Origin: Bog-366 sp964501985
Lineage (GTDB): Bacteria > Acidobacteriota > Terriglobia > UBA7540
Assembly (NCBI GenBank): GCA_964501985.1
Contig: CAZCVY010000002.1
Span: 1 to 64,000 of the forward strand
DNA: 64,000 bases
Direction: 5' to 3'
The first letter of the stretch is position 1. Every line of letters begins with the position of its first letter. Shown piece after piece: positions 17,167 to 26,700 of this stretch. Below the pieces are notes generated by a model. It made no database searches. It saw nothing but the letters and a program-made list of their open reading frames with translations, and was not told where the DNA came from. The position numbers and the translations under genes were made by a program.

Positions 17167-17763
17167 CTTAAAGACTCCTAATCTCGCATTGCCCTTTTCT
17201 GTGTGTTGGGAAGCTCCAAACAGCAACGGCGCATCATTTTCGAGCTGACTTTCTTCCTCAACTCCACGATTCCCTCGAGCGAGCCGCAGTCGGGAGTAAG
17301 GCTAAAGCCTTATTTATCAGTTCGTCGGAGCGTTGAGAATTCCGGCCGTTCCTTTCCTGAAAACTCCTCCCTGGGAAATGGTGGCCATAATCGACACTCC
17401 AATTTCCCTAATCTGCAAAGCATGCAAAATGCCAAACTCAACGCAAAGGATGAAAGACTTCCTGTATCTGGCTGTAAAAAAGTCAGTTCTTGGCTGTACC
17501 GAATCAGGGGAGTCCACTCCGCGGAGTGACACAATGTGTCTACTTCGGATTACGCCCAAAAAGCGCAATCTCCATCTTCCGAAGACTTGTGTACCAGATG
17601 GCCATCGACTTAACGTGGCAATCTCGCTCTCCATCACCGTGCCTTCACTGACGATCCTGTTGGGCTCCACCGCGCTGAGCTTCCCCCAGTTGGCAGACTC
17701 CCCGACCTCATCCCCGTCCTCCTCCTTGACAATGCGGTGCGTGGGCGCGTATACCATGGGCGC
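17167..17763. other. Gene-free interval with a 14-bp palindrome
   Basis: About 600 bp. Overlapping long frames exist on both strands (17317-17802 minus, 17333-17767 plus), but neither has a recognisable protein pattern. CACTCCGCGGAGTG at 17515-17528 is a perfect palindrome. The 3' end carries the leader of the RDD gene. Confidence 0.4.
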
Positions 17764-18276
17764 ATGAAGACGATCACGAGGGGGCGGGTTTTCGATCCTC
17801 ATGAGAGCGCCCGCGCCGATGCCCTGGCGGGCGTGCCGCTGGCGTCATTCGGGCGACGCTTCGCGGCCTTCGCTATCGATTTCGTTCTTGCCGGCGTCAC
17901 CTATGTGCCGCTGGAGATCCTCCGCCAGTACATCGTGCTGAAACTCAAGCATGCTGAGCCCGACATTCACGTCCACTTCGATTTCCATAATCCCGGCAGC
18001 CTCATTTGGATGGTCCTGTACTTTGGGTGCTCCGTGTGGTGGACCAACGGGCGTACCCTCGGCAAGCGGTTGATGCGAATTCGCGTCGTGTCCCTGGTGC
18101 ACCCCAAAATCACCCTGTGGCAGGCTGTGGAACGCGCATTAGGCTACGGGGCGTCGATGCTGGAGGGCGGATTCGGCTTCTTCCAGTACTTCCTCCATCA
18201 CAACCGCTGCTGCGTTCACGATCGGATTGCCGAGACCATTGTCATTCAAGAGCAGAAGCAAGCCGACAGCGGTTGA
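17764..18276 (+). CDS. RDD-family membrane protein
   Basis: 170 aa from ATG 17764 (GTG 17737 is an alternative). RDD hallmark features: FGRRFAAFAIDFVLAG (first helix with the Arg and Asp), a second hydrophobic region SLIWMVLYFGCSVWW, and NGRTLGKRLMRIRVV, the conserved K.LGK/R.R motif, ending with HDRIAETIVI. Function is poorly defined; some members are Na+/H+ antiporters, others accompany secretion or regulation. The neighbours give no clear clue. Confidence 0.8.
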   Translation: MKTITRGRVFDPHESARADALAGVPLASFGRRFAAFAIDFVLAGVTYVPLEILRQYIVLKLKHAEPDIHVHFDFHNPGSLIWMVLYFGCSVWWTNGRTLGKRLMRIRVVSLVHPKITLWQAVERALGYGASMLEGGFGFFQYFLHHNRCCVHDRIAETIVIQEQKQADSG

Positions 18277-18473
18277 TACCCTCGGGGCGCTTTCGGCTAT
18301 TCGCGACCTTCCGGTGCAATTGCGAGCTTCGTCGCCCTGTCTATCGATTCACAGCTAGCGTCTTGACCCCTTCGCCCGACCGCTTCTTTCATTCAAGTTC
18401 GTCTCCAACCCCGCCGAAGATAAAGGTGAAGGACCTGATTCGGACAGCGAGCCGGCGTTGCCCCTCGCCCCGG

Positions 18474-18599
18474 TCCGGTTGGATCGCTTGCGTGTGGCGC
18501 GCGGGCGGCCAGCACCGCGCGGAGGTGCGAAATCGGTCCGGCCGGATCGCTTGCGTGCGCGCCGCGGGCGGCCAGCACACTGCGGAGGTGCGAATCGCC
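18474..18599. repeat. Two-copy 63-bp tandem repeat
   Basis: 18474-18536 and 18537-18599 are about 87% identical (TCCGG..GGATCGCTTGCGTG ... GGCGGCCAGCAC ... GGAGGTGCGAA). The period is a multiple of three, but no supported gene covers it; it lies in the leader of the hybrid kinase gene. Confidence 0.7.
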
Positions 18600-18674
18600 A
18601 CTTCCGGATCGCGGATGGCGCCATGGACCCTCCGATAAGACACGTTTGAGGGCAGGGAATAGGAGAGGATTGAA

Positions 18675-21497
18675 GTGCAAGCATTTCGTGAATCGACCGT
18701 CCGCCGCAAATTGATCTTGATGCTGATGGGCACGAGTGGTGTGGCCCTGGTGGTGGCGTATGTGGCATTTGCGGTCTGGGACGCACTCTCGATTCGCCGC
18801 GCGATGGCGAACGACCTCTCCACTTCAGCCGAAATCATAGGACAAAATGTCGCTTCGGCCGTGGCTTCCGGTGGCCGTGAAGCCGCCGTGCAAGCCCTCT
18901 CCACGCTTCGCGCCAAACCCGACATTCTGGCCGCCGCAGCGTACTCGCAGGATGGCAGTGTCCTGGCGGAATACCGCAATTCCACAGCCCCGCCGCTTCC
19001 AAGAACCCTGCCAGCAGCTCAGGTGTCTGGGGGCCAGCCTTGGCGAACCAGGTACCAGCCGATCACCCGGAACGGGGCAGTGGTGGGAGCCATCTATTTG
19101 GTCTCCGACGGCTCGCGCGGCCGCCTGTGGCGCGACGCGCTACTGGGCTTCATCGTGCTGCTCTCCGCCGGCGGCATCTCGTTCCTCGTCTGTCTCCGTC
19201 TGCAACATATCATTTCCGACCCGATCGCAGACTTGTTCGAGGCCTCACAAACCGCGCTGGGGGATACGCACCCTCCCCTCGCACCGGGAACCCGCAAGGA
19301 CGAACTTGCAGCGCTCAGGGGCAACCTCAAGGGACTCCGTCTCCAAATCGAAGCTCGCGACGACCAACTGCGAGAATACCGGGAGGCCCAGGACTCGCAA
19401 ATCGCCGCCCGCACGGTGGAGTTGCAATCCCAGAACGCCCATCTCGCCCAGGCCAAGACGGATGCGGAGCAGGCCTGCCGCGCGCAAAGCGAGTTCCTGG
19501 CGAACATGAGCCACGAAATTCGCACGCCCATGAATGCCATCATGGGCATGACGGAGCTTGCTCTTGAGAGCGATCCGGATCCCACCCGCCGGGAATACCT
19601 GGGGCTGGTGAAGTCTTCGGCTGAGTCGCTGCTGACCGTTATCAACGATATTCTGGATGTCTCAAAAATCGAGGCAGGCAAGCTGGATGTTGATAATGCC
19701 GAGTTCAGCTTGCTCGATTGCCTGGGCGAAGCCGTGAAGACTCTTGCCCTGCGAGCCCACGAAAAAGACCTGGAGCTTGCTCTTCGCGTGGCGCCTGACG
19801 TTCCGGACAAGTTGATCGGCGATCCCACGCGTTTGCGGCAGATTGTTATCAATCTCGTCGGGAATTCAATCAAGTTCACCGCAGCGGGAGAGGTATCGGT
19901 TCGGGTCACAGTCGACGCAAGCGATGTGGATGGGGTCGCGTTGCACTTTGCCGTCGCGGACACCGGAATCGGCATCCCGCCGGAGAAAAGAAAAGTCATC
20001 TTTGAGGCCTTCGCGCAAGCTGACAACTCCACCAGCCGCCAGTATGGGGGAACCGGGCTAGGATTGACCATCTCGTCGAGGTTAGTGTCGATCATGGGTG
20101 GACGGATGTGGGTGGAGAGTGAGGTGGGAAAGGGAAGCACCTTCCATTTCACGTTAAAGTTACGTCGGGGAGAGCCGGCGGCCGCTGCCCGCCCCATGCT
20201 GAAGCCTGCCGTTCTCCGCGGCGTCGCCGTGCTGGTGGTTGACGATAACTCCACCAACCGCCAAATGCTGAACGAATTGCTCGGCCACTGGGGAATGAGA
20301 CCGACTCTGGCCGCGAGCGGAAGCCAGGGATTTGAAATACTTGAACAGACACACGCCGGGGGTCGGGCTATTCCGCTGATCCTCCTGGATAGCCGCATGC
20401 CGGAAATGGATGGCTTTGCCTTTGCAAAGCGGGTCAAAGATGATGCGCGCTTTAAGACTTCCATCATCATGATGCTAACGTCCGCAGGCCAGCGGGGCGA
20501 CGCAGCGCGCTGCCGTGACCTAAGGATTTCTGCCTATCTGGTGAAACCGATCCAGCAAGTGGAACTGCTGGACGCCATCCTGTCGGTGCTGGGGCGCAAG
20601 CCCGCCTCCCCTGAACAGCCGCCGCCGCTGGTCACTCGGCATTCCCTCCGCGAGGAGCGTCGGAAACTGCGCATCCTGCTGGCGGAAGATAACCCGGTGA
20701 ATCAGATGGTCGCTGTCCGCCTTCTGGAAAAGATGGGCCACACCGTCAAGGTCGTACCGAACGGGCGCGAAGCCACGCTTCTGCTTGAGAAAGAGCAGTT
20801 CGCCTTGGTGTTGATGGACGTGCAGATGCCGGAGATGGACGGTTTTGAAGCCACGCGTCTCATACGGGGTAAAGAGGCCCTCAATCATCAGCATCTCCCC
20901 ATCCTTGCCATGACGGCTCACGCGATGAAGGGTGACCGGGAACGGTGCTTGGCGGCGGGAATGGATGGATACATCGCCAAGCCGATCTCCCCGGCGGATT
21001 TGTTCGCAGAGATCGATCGATTCTCCCGACCGCCGGCCCCGGAGAAACCTCAGCCACCCGGCGACACGCGAGACTGCATCGACTGGCAGGCGGCTTGGGC
21101 CAACGTAGAAGGCGATCGAAACCTCCTCGGCGAGTTGGCGCGGTTTTTCCTGGCTGAGCTTCCCCAGCAGATGCAGGCCATTCACCAAGCAGGCAGCACG
21201 ATGCAGACCACCGAGCTCGAACGGCTTGCGCACCGGCTGAAGAATTCAGTGGGAAACTTCGCGGCGCAACCTGCCTTCGAGGCTGCCTGCCTTCTGGAAA
21301 AAGCCGCCCACCAAGGGGATTCAGCCCAGATCCCACAGGCGATTGTAACTTTGGAGCATGAAATCCGGCGCCTCCAGGCCGCTTTGGAAGAATGGGCGGA
21401 TAAGCTGCCCGGCTCAGGCGTGGCGGGCGGCCCTCCACCCCCACCTCCTTCTTATGCCGCCCATTCCGAATCTGGCTTCTCAACGGGCCGGGGTTAG
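18675..21497 (+). CDS. Membrane hybrid histidine kinase (BarA-like architecture: HK, two REC domains, Hpt)
   Basis: 940 aa from GTG 18675 preceded by AGGAGAGG. Visible order: first TM helix (about 13-37), a periplasmic CHASE8-like sensor region (about 40-150), second TM (about 158-178), HAMP and coiled coil, HisKA with phospho-acceptor His280 (FLANMSHEIRTPMNA), HATPase (NLVGNSIKFT, DTGIGIPPEK, GGTGLGLTIS), receiver 1 (VVDDN, Asp572 in LLDSRMP, LVKP), receiver 2 (AEDNPVNQ, Asp715 in LMDVQMPEMDG, AKP), and a C-terminal Hpt domain with His853 (LAHRLKNSVGNF). A complete internal phosphorelay; the output regulator is not adjacent. A Pro-rich tail (GGPPPPPPSYAA) ends the protein beside the minisatellite and may be recently acquired sequence. 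Confidence 0.95.
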   Translation: MQAFRESTVRRKLILMLMGTSGVALVVAYVAFAVWDALSIRRAMANDLSTSAEIIGQNVASAVASGGREAAVQALSTLRAKPDILAAAAYSQDGSVLAEYRNSTAPPLPRTLPAAQVSGGQPWRTRYQPITRNGAVVGAIYLVSDGSRGRLWRDALLGFIVLLSAGGISFLVCLRLQHIISDPIADLFEASQTALGDTHPPLAPGTRKDELAALRGNLKGLRLQIEARDDQLREYREAQDSQIAARTVELQSQNAHLAQAKTDAEQACRAQSEFLANMSHEIRTPMNAIMGMTELALESDPDPTRREYLGLVKSSAESLLTVINDILDVSKIEAGKLDVDNAEFSLLDCLGEAVKTLALRAHEKDLELALRVAPDVPDKLIGDPTRLRQIVINLVGNSIKFTAAGEVSVRVTVDASDVDGVALHFAVADTGIGIPPEKRKVIFEAFAQADNSTSRQYGGTGLGLTISSRLVSIMGGRMWVESEVGKGSTFHFTLKLRRGEPAAAARPMLKPAVLRGVAVLVVDDNSTNRQMLNELLGHWGMRPTLAASGSQGFEILEQTHAGGRAIPLILLDSRMPEMDGFAFAKRVKDDARFKTSIIMMLTSAGQRGDAARCRDLRISAYLVKPIQQVELLDAILSVLGRKPASPEQPPPLVTRHSLREERRKLRILLAEDNPVNQMVAVRLLEKMGHTVKVVPNGREATLLLEKEQFALVLMDVQMPEMDGFEATRLIRGKEALNHQHLPILAMTAHAMKGDRERCLAAGMDGYIAKPISPADLFAEIDRFSRPPAPEKPQPPGDTRDCIDWQAAWANVEGDRNLLGELARFFLAELPQQMQAIHQAGSTMQTTELERLAHRLKNSVGNFAAQPAFEAACLLEKAAHQGDSAQIPQAIVTLEHEIRRLQAALEEWADKLPGSGVAGGPPPPPPSYAAHSESGFSTGRG

Positions 21498-21597
21498 TCA
21501 GAGACGCAGGCGAACGAGGGACTCGCAGTACGCCCAGCGGGAACACTAACCGAGGCGGCTCCGTATTCTCGCCCTGACACCTGTTTGAACACCCGCC

Positions 21598-22415
21598 CTT
21601 CCTTTTCATCAACATCCCCGGATGAACCTTCATTTTCGCATCTTTCCCGGCNNNNNNNNNNNNNNNNNNNNNNNNNNNNNNNNNNNNNNNNNNNNNNNNN
21701 NNNNNNNNNNNNNNNNNNNNNNNNNNNNNNNNNNNNNNNNNNNNNNNNNNNTTTTCGCATCTTTCCCGGCAGGCGACTCCGACGGGCTCCGCAACCCAGA
21801 CCCGATTGTCAAGCTGGCGCCTGCTTGAATACCCGCCCTTCCTTTTCATCAACATAGCCGGATGAACCTTCATTTTGCACGGATCAGCATCGAATCCCGC
21901 CCAACCTCAAGCAACTGGCAGTCACCGCCCGACCCCTGACACCTGGCACCTGACACCTGCTGTTCCTTTTCATCAACATCCCCGGATGAACCTTCATTTT
22001 CGCATTTTTCCCGGCAGGCAGCTCCCACTAGCTCCGCTGCCCAGACCCGATCATCGCCCTGACACCTGGCACTTGGCACTTCACACCTGAAACGTGCCCT
22101 CTTTGTTTTCATCAACATCTCCGGATGAACCTTCATATTCGTAGTTTTCCCGACGGACAGCTACCACGGGCTCCGCAACCCAACTCCGATCCTCGCTCTA
22201 ACACCTGATACCTGACACCTGACACCTAAAACCTGCCCTCATTTGTTTTCATCAACATCCCCGGATGAACCTTCATATTCGTAGTTTTCCCGGCGGACAG
22301 CTACCACGGGCTCCGTAACCCAACTCCGATCTCGCTCTGACACCTGATACCTGACACCTGGCACCTAAAACCTGCCCTCATTTGTTTTCATCAACATCCC
22401 CGGATGAACCTTCAT
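21598..22415. repeat. Minisatellite, ~124-140-bp units with a 27-nt core
   Basis: The core CATCAACATCCCCGGATGAA followed by CCTTCAT recurs at 21607, 21847, 21971, 22110, 22250 and 22389, with a degenerate copy at 22615. Between cores lie a shared segment (TTTTCCCGGCGGACAGCTAC..) and arrays of the heptamer CTGACAC/CTGATAC/CTGGCAC. Spacing between successive cores is 124, 139, 140 and 139 nt after the gap. Reading frames over it are artefacts of the repeat. Confidence 0.9.
21652..21751. other. Scaffold gap (100 N) inside the minisatellite
   Basis: Exactly 100 Ns, the conventional length for a gap of unknown size. The same 19 nt (TTTTCGCATCTTTCCCGGC) ends the left contig and begins the right one, so the join is between repeat copies and the true unit number is unknown. 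Confidence 0.98.
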
Positions 22416-23199
22416 TTTCACGCTTCTCGGTGCCAATCCCCCCTGCCCTGAGTCCTGATATCCGAAACCAGCTTTTCATCCGGATAATCCGACGAATCCT
22501 CGATTTTGGGCTGTACGTGCGCACCGATTCTTGTCAATTTGGGCTCATTTGCTGCATTTCCGTGGAGAAAGCCGTGTTTTTCGCTGGGCCTTTTGTCATC
22601 GTCTGCTTTGTTTTCATCCATATCCCCGGAGGTTCCTTCATTTTTAACATCTTTGTCGGCAGTTCCACGTTCCCGACCTTAAGGAGCCGCAGTAAGCCAG
22701 CCACCCGCAGTCCCCAACATTCCCCTAGCCCCCAAAGAACCTCGCTCCCAGCACCCAGCACCTGGCCACCGATAGCCTTCCTGAGACCTGTCACCCGGCA
22801 CCCTGCTTTCACCCTGCACGCATTTCCCCCGACGCAGGACTCCGCACCATATATCCGCACGTTGGCGACCAATGTCGAGTTGAACACGTTTAAATGTGGT
22901 TATGGATAGGACGTTTTGCCTGATTTTTCTTTCCGATTTCCTACTGGCAGAAGATTGCCGCGCGAGGACGGCCAATTCATTTCCCGGACTCGTAAAGGGG
23001 AAATGGCCAACCCTCGGCAACAGCAAGGGTAGCGCGGCGCAGTAGCGGCCAATTGGGTCTCGGAGGGACGGGCCTTGTGCCGGGGCGGAGCCGGCCCCCT
23101 TCGGTACCCAACGGGGTATCTCTACGTCCTCTGGGCGCTGCCAACTTCCCGGCACGCACGAAGAGTGCCCCCGATTACATCCGCCCGCCTAACACCCAC
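22416..23199. other. Gene-free flank of the minisatellite
   Basis: Contains a decayed repeat unit (core at 22615) and loose heptamer text such as CCCAGCACCCAGCACCTGG near 22747-22766. Further on is a palindromic mosaic (GGGGCGGAGCCGGCCCC near 23080-23100). The plus-strand frame 22382-22909 has no protein-like features. Confidence 0.5.
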
Positions 23200-23470
23200 T
23201 CATCGCCGCGAGTCAAGCGCTTCCTGGATGCAGTCGCGGACGTTGGGGTCTTTCTCTCCGGGCAAATCCTCCTCCAGTGCTCGCCACGCGACGTCCGTGC
23301 CGATGTACCTCAGAACAGGGTAGTCACTACGTGCCTGGAGGGGCGACTTGTTGCCTCACGTAAGCCTCCACCTCGGAGATTCTTGTCTTGATCTCGTCGT
23401 CTTTGGCTTGAGCGGGAAGCGAATCAAGGAACAAGAGCGTAACATCTGGCCTCCGATCCTGATCTTTGCT
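23200..23470 (-). pseudogene. Frameshifted remnant, possibly HEAT-like C-terminus
   Basis: Directly after the stop of the 444-aa gene, and in its frame, the minus strand reads RPDVTLLFLDSLPAQAKDDE.. up to ISEVEAYV. A +1/-1 shift near GTGAGGCAACAAG then leads to NKSPLQARSDYPVLRYIG, VAWRALEEDL and DPNVRDCIQEALDSRR, ending in a stop at 23200-23202. The last part looks like a HEAT-repeat helix pair. No start codon or ribosome site is visible, so I read it as a decayed gene end. Confidence 0.4.
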
Positions 23471-24805
23471 TTACTGCACGTCCGACACCTTGCCATTCAT
23501 AAACGTGATTTTCAGGTCGGGGTAGACATAAATCTTCTTTGCGCCCAGATCGACGGTTTTCTCCGGCTGGCCGAGAATAGCGACGACCTCGTCGATCGTT
23601 TGTCCCAGCTTGATGGCGGCAGGGGGCGCTTCGGCGGGGGCGGGTTGCTCCACGGCGGGCCCTGCCGGCTGAGGTGCGGGTTGCGAGGGCGCGGACGCGG
23701 CGGTGTCGATGGTCAAGACCTGGGCGATGATGTCCTCCACGTCCGTGACGGCGGCGCTGGCGAGGTAGCCCTTGGCGAGAGCAAAAACGATCACGGCCCA
23801 GTACGACGAGGGTTGCGTGACCCCGTTGCACACGTCGCATTCGTGGATCGTATAGGTGATCATATCGTTCTGCGGGAAGACCATGATGTTGCTGACGTAA
23901 ACCCTTTCGCCGCTCTGGAGGGGCCGGGTGTCCTTTTCCGTCAAGATTGGCGGCTGGGGCTGCCCGGTCTGGGGCGAGGGGAGCGGGGGCGGCATCGCCG
24001 AACTGAGTTTTCCATCCTGGTAGGTTACAACCGGGGACGTCGGTATTCCCGGACGAACACCGAGCGCCCCGTCTTTCATCAGCACGAGCACGGTGCCGGG
24101 TTCGGTGATTGCGCCTCCAACCACCTTCGCGAGTTGGTATTGCGCCAGAAGTTGGTCCTGGAGCGATGCCGACGCTGGGGCCGTTGCGGGTTGCGCAGGC
24201 GGAGACTGGGGCTGTGCGGCCGGCGCGGCGACCGTCGATGTATCCAAAGCAAGAACCTTGGCGATCGTATCTTCGATTCCTGGGATGTCGGCCTTCTCCA
24301 GATAGCCGTGGGGAAACGCAAAAACCACTTGCGCCTTCAACGAGGAAACTTGGGTGAGCCCGTTGCACGCATCACACTCGCTGATGCGAAACCCGATCTT
24401 TTCATCTTTGAGGTTGACCTCGATCTTTGACACGTAGACTTTTTCGCCCAACACCAAGGACACGTTGAGATCGTCGGTTTGGTGTGCCATTCCGAGCACA
24501 GCGCTCCTGGCAACGATGGTCCCTTTGCCGGGCCCGTGCAGCACTCCATCCTTGTAAACACACGCGGGCACGACGGTTCTGCTAGGGGAGACGGCGCGAA
24601 TTCTGGCGAGCTGAACAACCAGAACTGCGCCGGCAGTTGCCACGGTCCCGTTGGAACGAACCTGGGACAGGCTATATTGCGCTTCAAGTTGCTCCTGCAA
24701 GGAGGGCGGCGTGGGAACTTGCTGCGCCCCCGCAATGAGTGAGACCAGCGAGACGCAAAGCACCAAGCTGGTCACGTGGAGGGCGATTTCGGCTTTCTGT
24801 CGCAT
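23471..24805 (-). CDS. Exported protein with two homologous domains and a SmpA/BamE-like tail
   Basis: 444 aa; ATG 24805 with GGAGG 8 nt upstream. Signal peptide (VTSLVLCVSLVSLIAGAQ). Residues ~36-190 and ~218-375 are repeats of each other: both have LQ(E/D)QL.AQY.L..V, EKVYVSKIEV / ERVYVSNIMV, a conserved EC(D).CNG.TQ.SS with two Cys, a V.FA..(H/K)GYL element and ..DI(E)D.IA(K/Q)VL..DT. Pro/Ala/Gln-rich linkers separate them. The C-terminus (IKLGQTIDEVVAILGQPEK ... ITFMNGKVSDVQ) has the fold pattern of the small SmpA/BamE domain found on many Acidobacterial lipoproteins. The EC..CNG pair suggests a disulfide or metal site. No function is known to me. Confidence 0.75.
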   Translation of the reverse strand: MRQKAEIALHVTSLVLCVSLVSLIAGAQQVPTPPSLQEQLEAQYSLSQVRSNGTVATAGAVLVVQLARIRAVSPSRTVVPACVYKDGVLHGPGKGTIVARSAVLGMAHQTDDLNVSLVLGEKVYVSKIEVNLKDEKIGFRISECDACNGLTQVSSLKAQVVFAFPHGYLEKADIPGIEDTIAKVLALDTSTVAAPAAQPQSPPAQPATAPASASLQDQLLAQYQLAKVVGGAITEPGTVLVLMKDGALGVRPGIPTSPVVTYQDGKLSSAMPPPLPSPQTGQPQPPILTEKDTRPLQSGERVYVSNIMVFPQNDMITYTIHECDVCNGVTQPSSYWAVIVFALAKGYLASAAVTDVEDIIAQVLTIDTAASAPSQPAPQPAGPAVEQPAPAEAPPAAIKLGQTIDEVVAILGQPEKTVDLGAKKIYVYPDLKITFMNGKVSDVQ

Positions 24806-24928
24806 GCTGATGACCTCCGGGATTGGGTGGAGATTATCACGTCAAGGCCCACGCGGCCAAGGTCTGCAACGCCGCCATGTTGGCGGCTGGTGAGTGCCGG
24901 CTGGAAGCCGGCGCCACGCCTCAAACGA

Positions 24929-25142
24929 GGGGACTGACTTACTTGGCTCATCCACCCCTGTTGCCGAGAACATCTTGGAGTGCGGTAGCAGCAGCTACCG
25001 CCTTTCTGACTTCGGCCTTGCCAATTTTGCCGTATGAACCGCGATCGGAAGGCGGTAGCTGCTGCTACCGCACTCCAAGCCACTGCGGCGCGAGTGTGCC
25101 CGTCCGGTTTGAAGCACGGGTGAGTGAAGTAAGTCATTCCCC
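24929..25142. mobile_element. MITE-like nested inverted repeat
   Basis: Outer arms 24929-24944 and 25127-25142 match 15/16 (GGGGACTGACTTACTT against GGGGAATGACTTACTT). Inside them, 24974-25004 and 25049-25079 are a perfect 31-bp inverted pair starting CTTGGAGTGCGGTAGC, each arm itself palindromic (GCGGTAG...CTACCGC). The central 44 bp hold no gene. Size, symmetry and lack of coding capacity fit a non-autonomous element; no transposase is in the window. Confidence 0.55.
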
Positions 25143-25295
25143 AAACTAGGGCACTACCTGACGGTCTGGCTAGCGAATCCGGGGTGACGGCCGCGGCTCG
25201 TTCCTTCAGGCAACTACAAATCGTCGATTACTTTGGAGATAGGGGAGGTTGGCGCGGTCCGCTTGGACCCGGCAATCCGGGGCGGCCTGAATCAC

Positions 25296-26486
25296 TTACC
25301 GTATTACCGAGGTGGTTGAGTTCTCTGAAAGGCTAGAGACCGCAACCTGAAGTGCCTGCGGTGAAATTGCCGGCGAGCCGTAAAGCGCGCGGATTCCTGC
25401 GACATCGTTGCTGTCGAGCGTGTTGTTCGAGCCTGTAGCCCGGTAATACATGACGGAGTTGGGGTCGGTAGTGTCCGCAAGACCCAGGGCGTGGCCGATC
25501 TCGTGCAGAATGACCTGATCGAGGTTGGCATCCGTTCCCGAATAGGTGCGGGCGCTGAAGGTTCCCGCGACGAGGGGTTCTTGCGCGGGGTCTTCCACCC
25601 GGACGATAACATTGGGCAGCAATTGTCCTCGCTCCATTTCGTAAGCCGTATATCCCACGACTCCGGTCGAGGGCGTGTTGAAATTACCCCAGCCAAGGCG
25701 AATATCGGACTGGTCGGAGTCTGCGACCTCCTGGAAAGTGAGGCCGGAAGCGGTAGCCCAGGTGCGGAAAGCCCGCTGCACAAGCGTTTCGTATTGCGAT
25801 CCCATATAGCCGCTGAAGGGTGAACTCGCGGTGCCCGGACTATCCGCAATGCTCCAAGTGATGACGGAGGCGCTATTCCATTTCGCACCTTCATAACGGG
25901 CGGCGTCCATGCTGTTTTGAATTGCCGGTACCGGCGAAACCGGGACTGCGGCAGGTGAAACCAACAAGTTAGCGTGCCGGGGAGTGGCCGCGGGCTTCTC
26001 GGTGACGGGACTCGTCTCCGCGGGCGCAACCCGCGAATCATGAAGTGCCACGACGTTGGTCTGTGGCAGAACAGCGTCAAACTGCCCTACGTGTATGGCA
26101 CGGCGGGTAGCGCGGACGTCGGTGCCATGGGCAATCGCCAAGTCGCCTTGGTCGACGAGGTTTCCGCCATTCTCAGAGGCATCGTAACGGCCTTTGAACG
26201 GTCCCGTGAGGCCTAAACCCGTCAAGCTGCACAACTGTGGGAGGGGCAGCGTCGAGAAGGTGAAGCACGGCGACTCGCCGGGGCGGACCTCGTCGCGAAA
26301 ATCATAGCAGGCCGCGATGGCGAGGATCGTGTTTCCGTGTCGGGCCAAGGCGTCTGTGGAGTAAGTGCCGCCCACGCTCGAGGGGTAAGCAGGGGCTGGC
26401 CTGGGGGGCATCGTGGCTTGATGACTATAGGCCATTGGCGCACAAGAAAGTAGGGGTACCATCACGAGGTGCCAGTACTTTCGCAT
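25296..26486 (-). CDS. Matrixin-like (M10A) zinc metalloprotease, exported
   Basis: 396 aa from ATG 26486 (MRKYWHLVMVPLLSCAPMAY, a signal peptide); AAAGGAG lies 15-16 nt upstream, somewhat far. The catalytic zinc motif HEIGHALGLAD (HEXXHXXGXXD) and the Met-turn SVMYY followed by DVAGIRALYG are those of metzincins of the matrixin group. Upstream segment WSIADSPGTASSPF and FRTWATASGLTFQEVADSDQSDIRLGW are also typical (W..A.....F.EV....DI.I). The N-terminal ~170 residues are a poorly conserved, Pro-rich pro-region. A secreted endopeptidase. Confidence 0.88.
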   Translation of the reverse strand: MRKYWHLVMVPLLSCAPMAYSHQATMPPRPAPAYPSSVGGTYSTDALARHGNTILAIAACYDFRDEVRPGESPCFTFSTLPLPQLCSLTGLGLTGPFKGRYDASENGGNLVDQGDLAIAHGTDVRATRRAIHVGQFDAVLPQTNVVALHDSRVAPAETSPVTEKPAATPRHANLLVSPAAVPVSPVPAIQNSMDAARYEGAKWNSASVITWSIADSPGTASSPFSGYMGSQYETLVQRAFRTWATASGLTFQEVADSDQSDIRLGWGNFNTPSTGVVGYTAYEMERGQLLPNVIVRVEDPAQEPLVAGTFSARTYSGTDANLDQVILHEIGHALGLADTTDPNSVMYYRATGSNNTLDSNDVAGIRALYGSPAISPQALQVAVSSLSENSTTSVIR

Positions 26487-26700
26487 GGGATTTTGCACGA
26501 CTCCTTTCTCTGGGGCCTTGCTGTTCACCCACCCCAATAGGCAGGCATGTTGCCAAAGTCGGGATGCTGGGGGCGCACCCCTTTTCCACTGAATATAAAT
26601 AGGTTATTCAACCCTGGCCAAAAGCAACGCCATTTCCCGAGGAATCCGGGTGATATGTGTCTTCGCCGAGTTACACCTAGACGGCGCATTTTCAACTTTT

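Noticed and set aside
17317..17802. 161-aa minus-strand frame in the 17.2-17.7 kb gap
   Set aside because: No recognisable motif, no ribosome site, antisense to an equally long frame and to the RDD start.
20881..21873. Long minus-strand frame across the minisatellite and N gap (330 aa)
   Set aside because: It crosses Ns, is antisense to the kinase Hpt domain, and its open frame comes from the repeat unit.
21598..22415. CRISPR array (regular short repeats with spacers)
   Set aside because: The intervals between cores are themselves related repeats, not unique spacers, the core is long and degenerate, and no cas gene is present.
22382..22909. 175-aa plus-strand frame after the minisatellite
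   Set aside because: Begins in a repeat core and continues through low-complexity heptamer text; no protein features.
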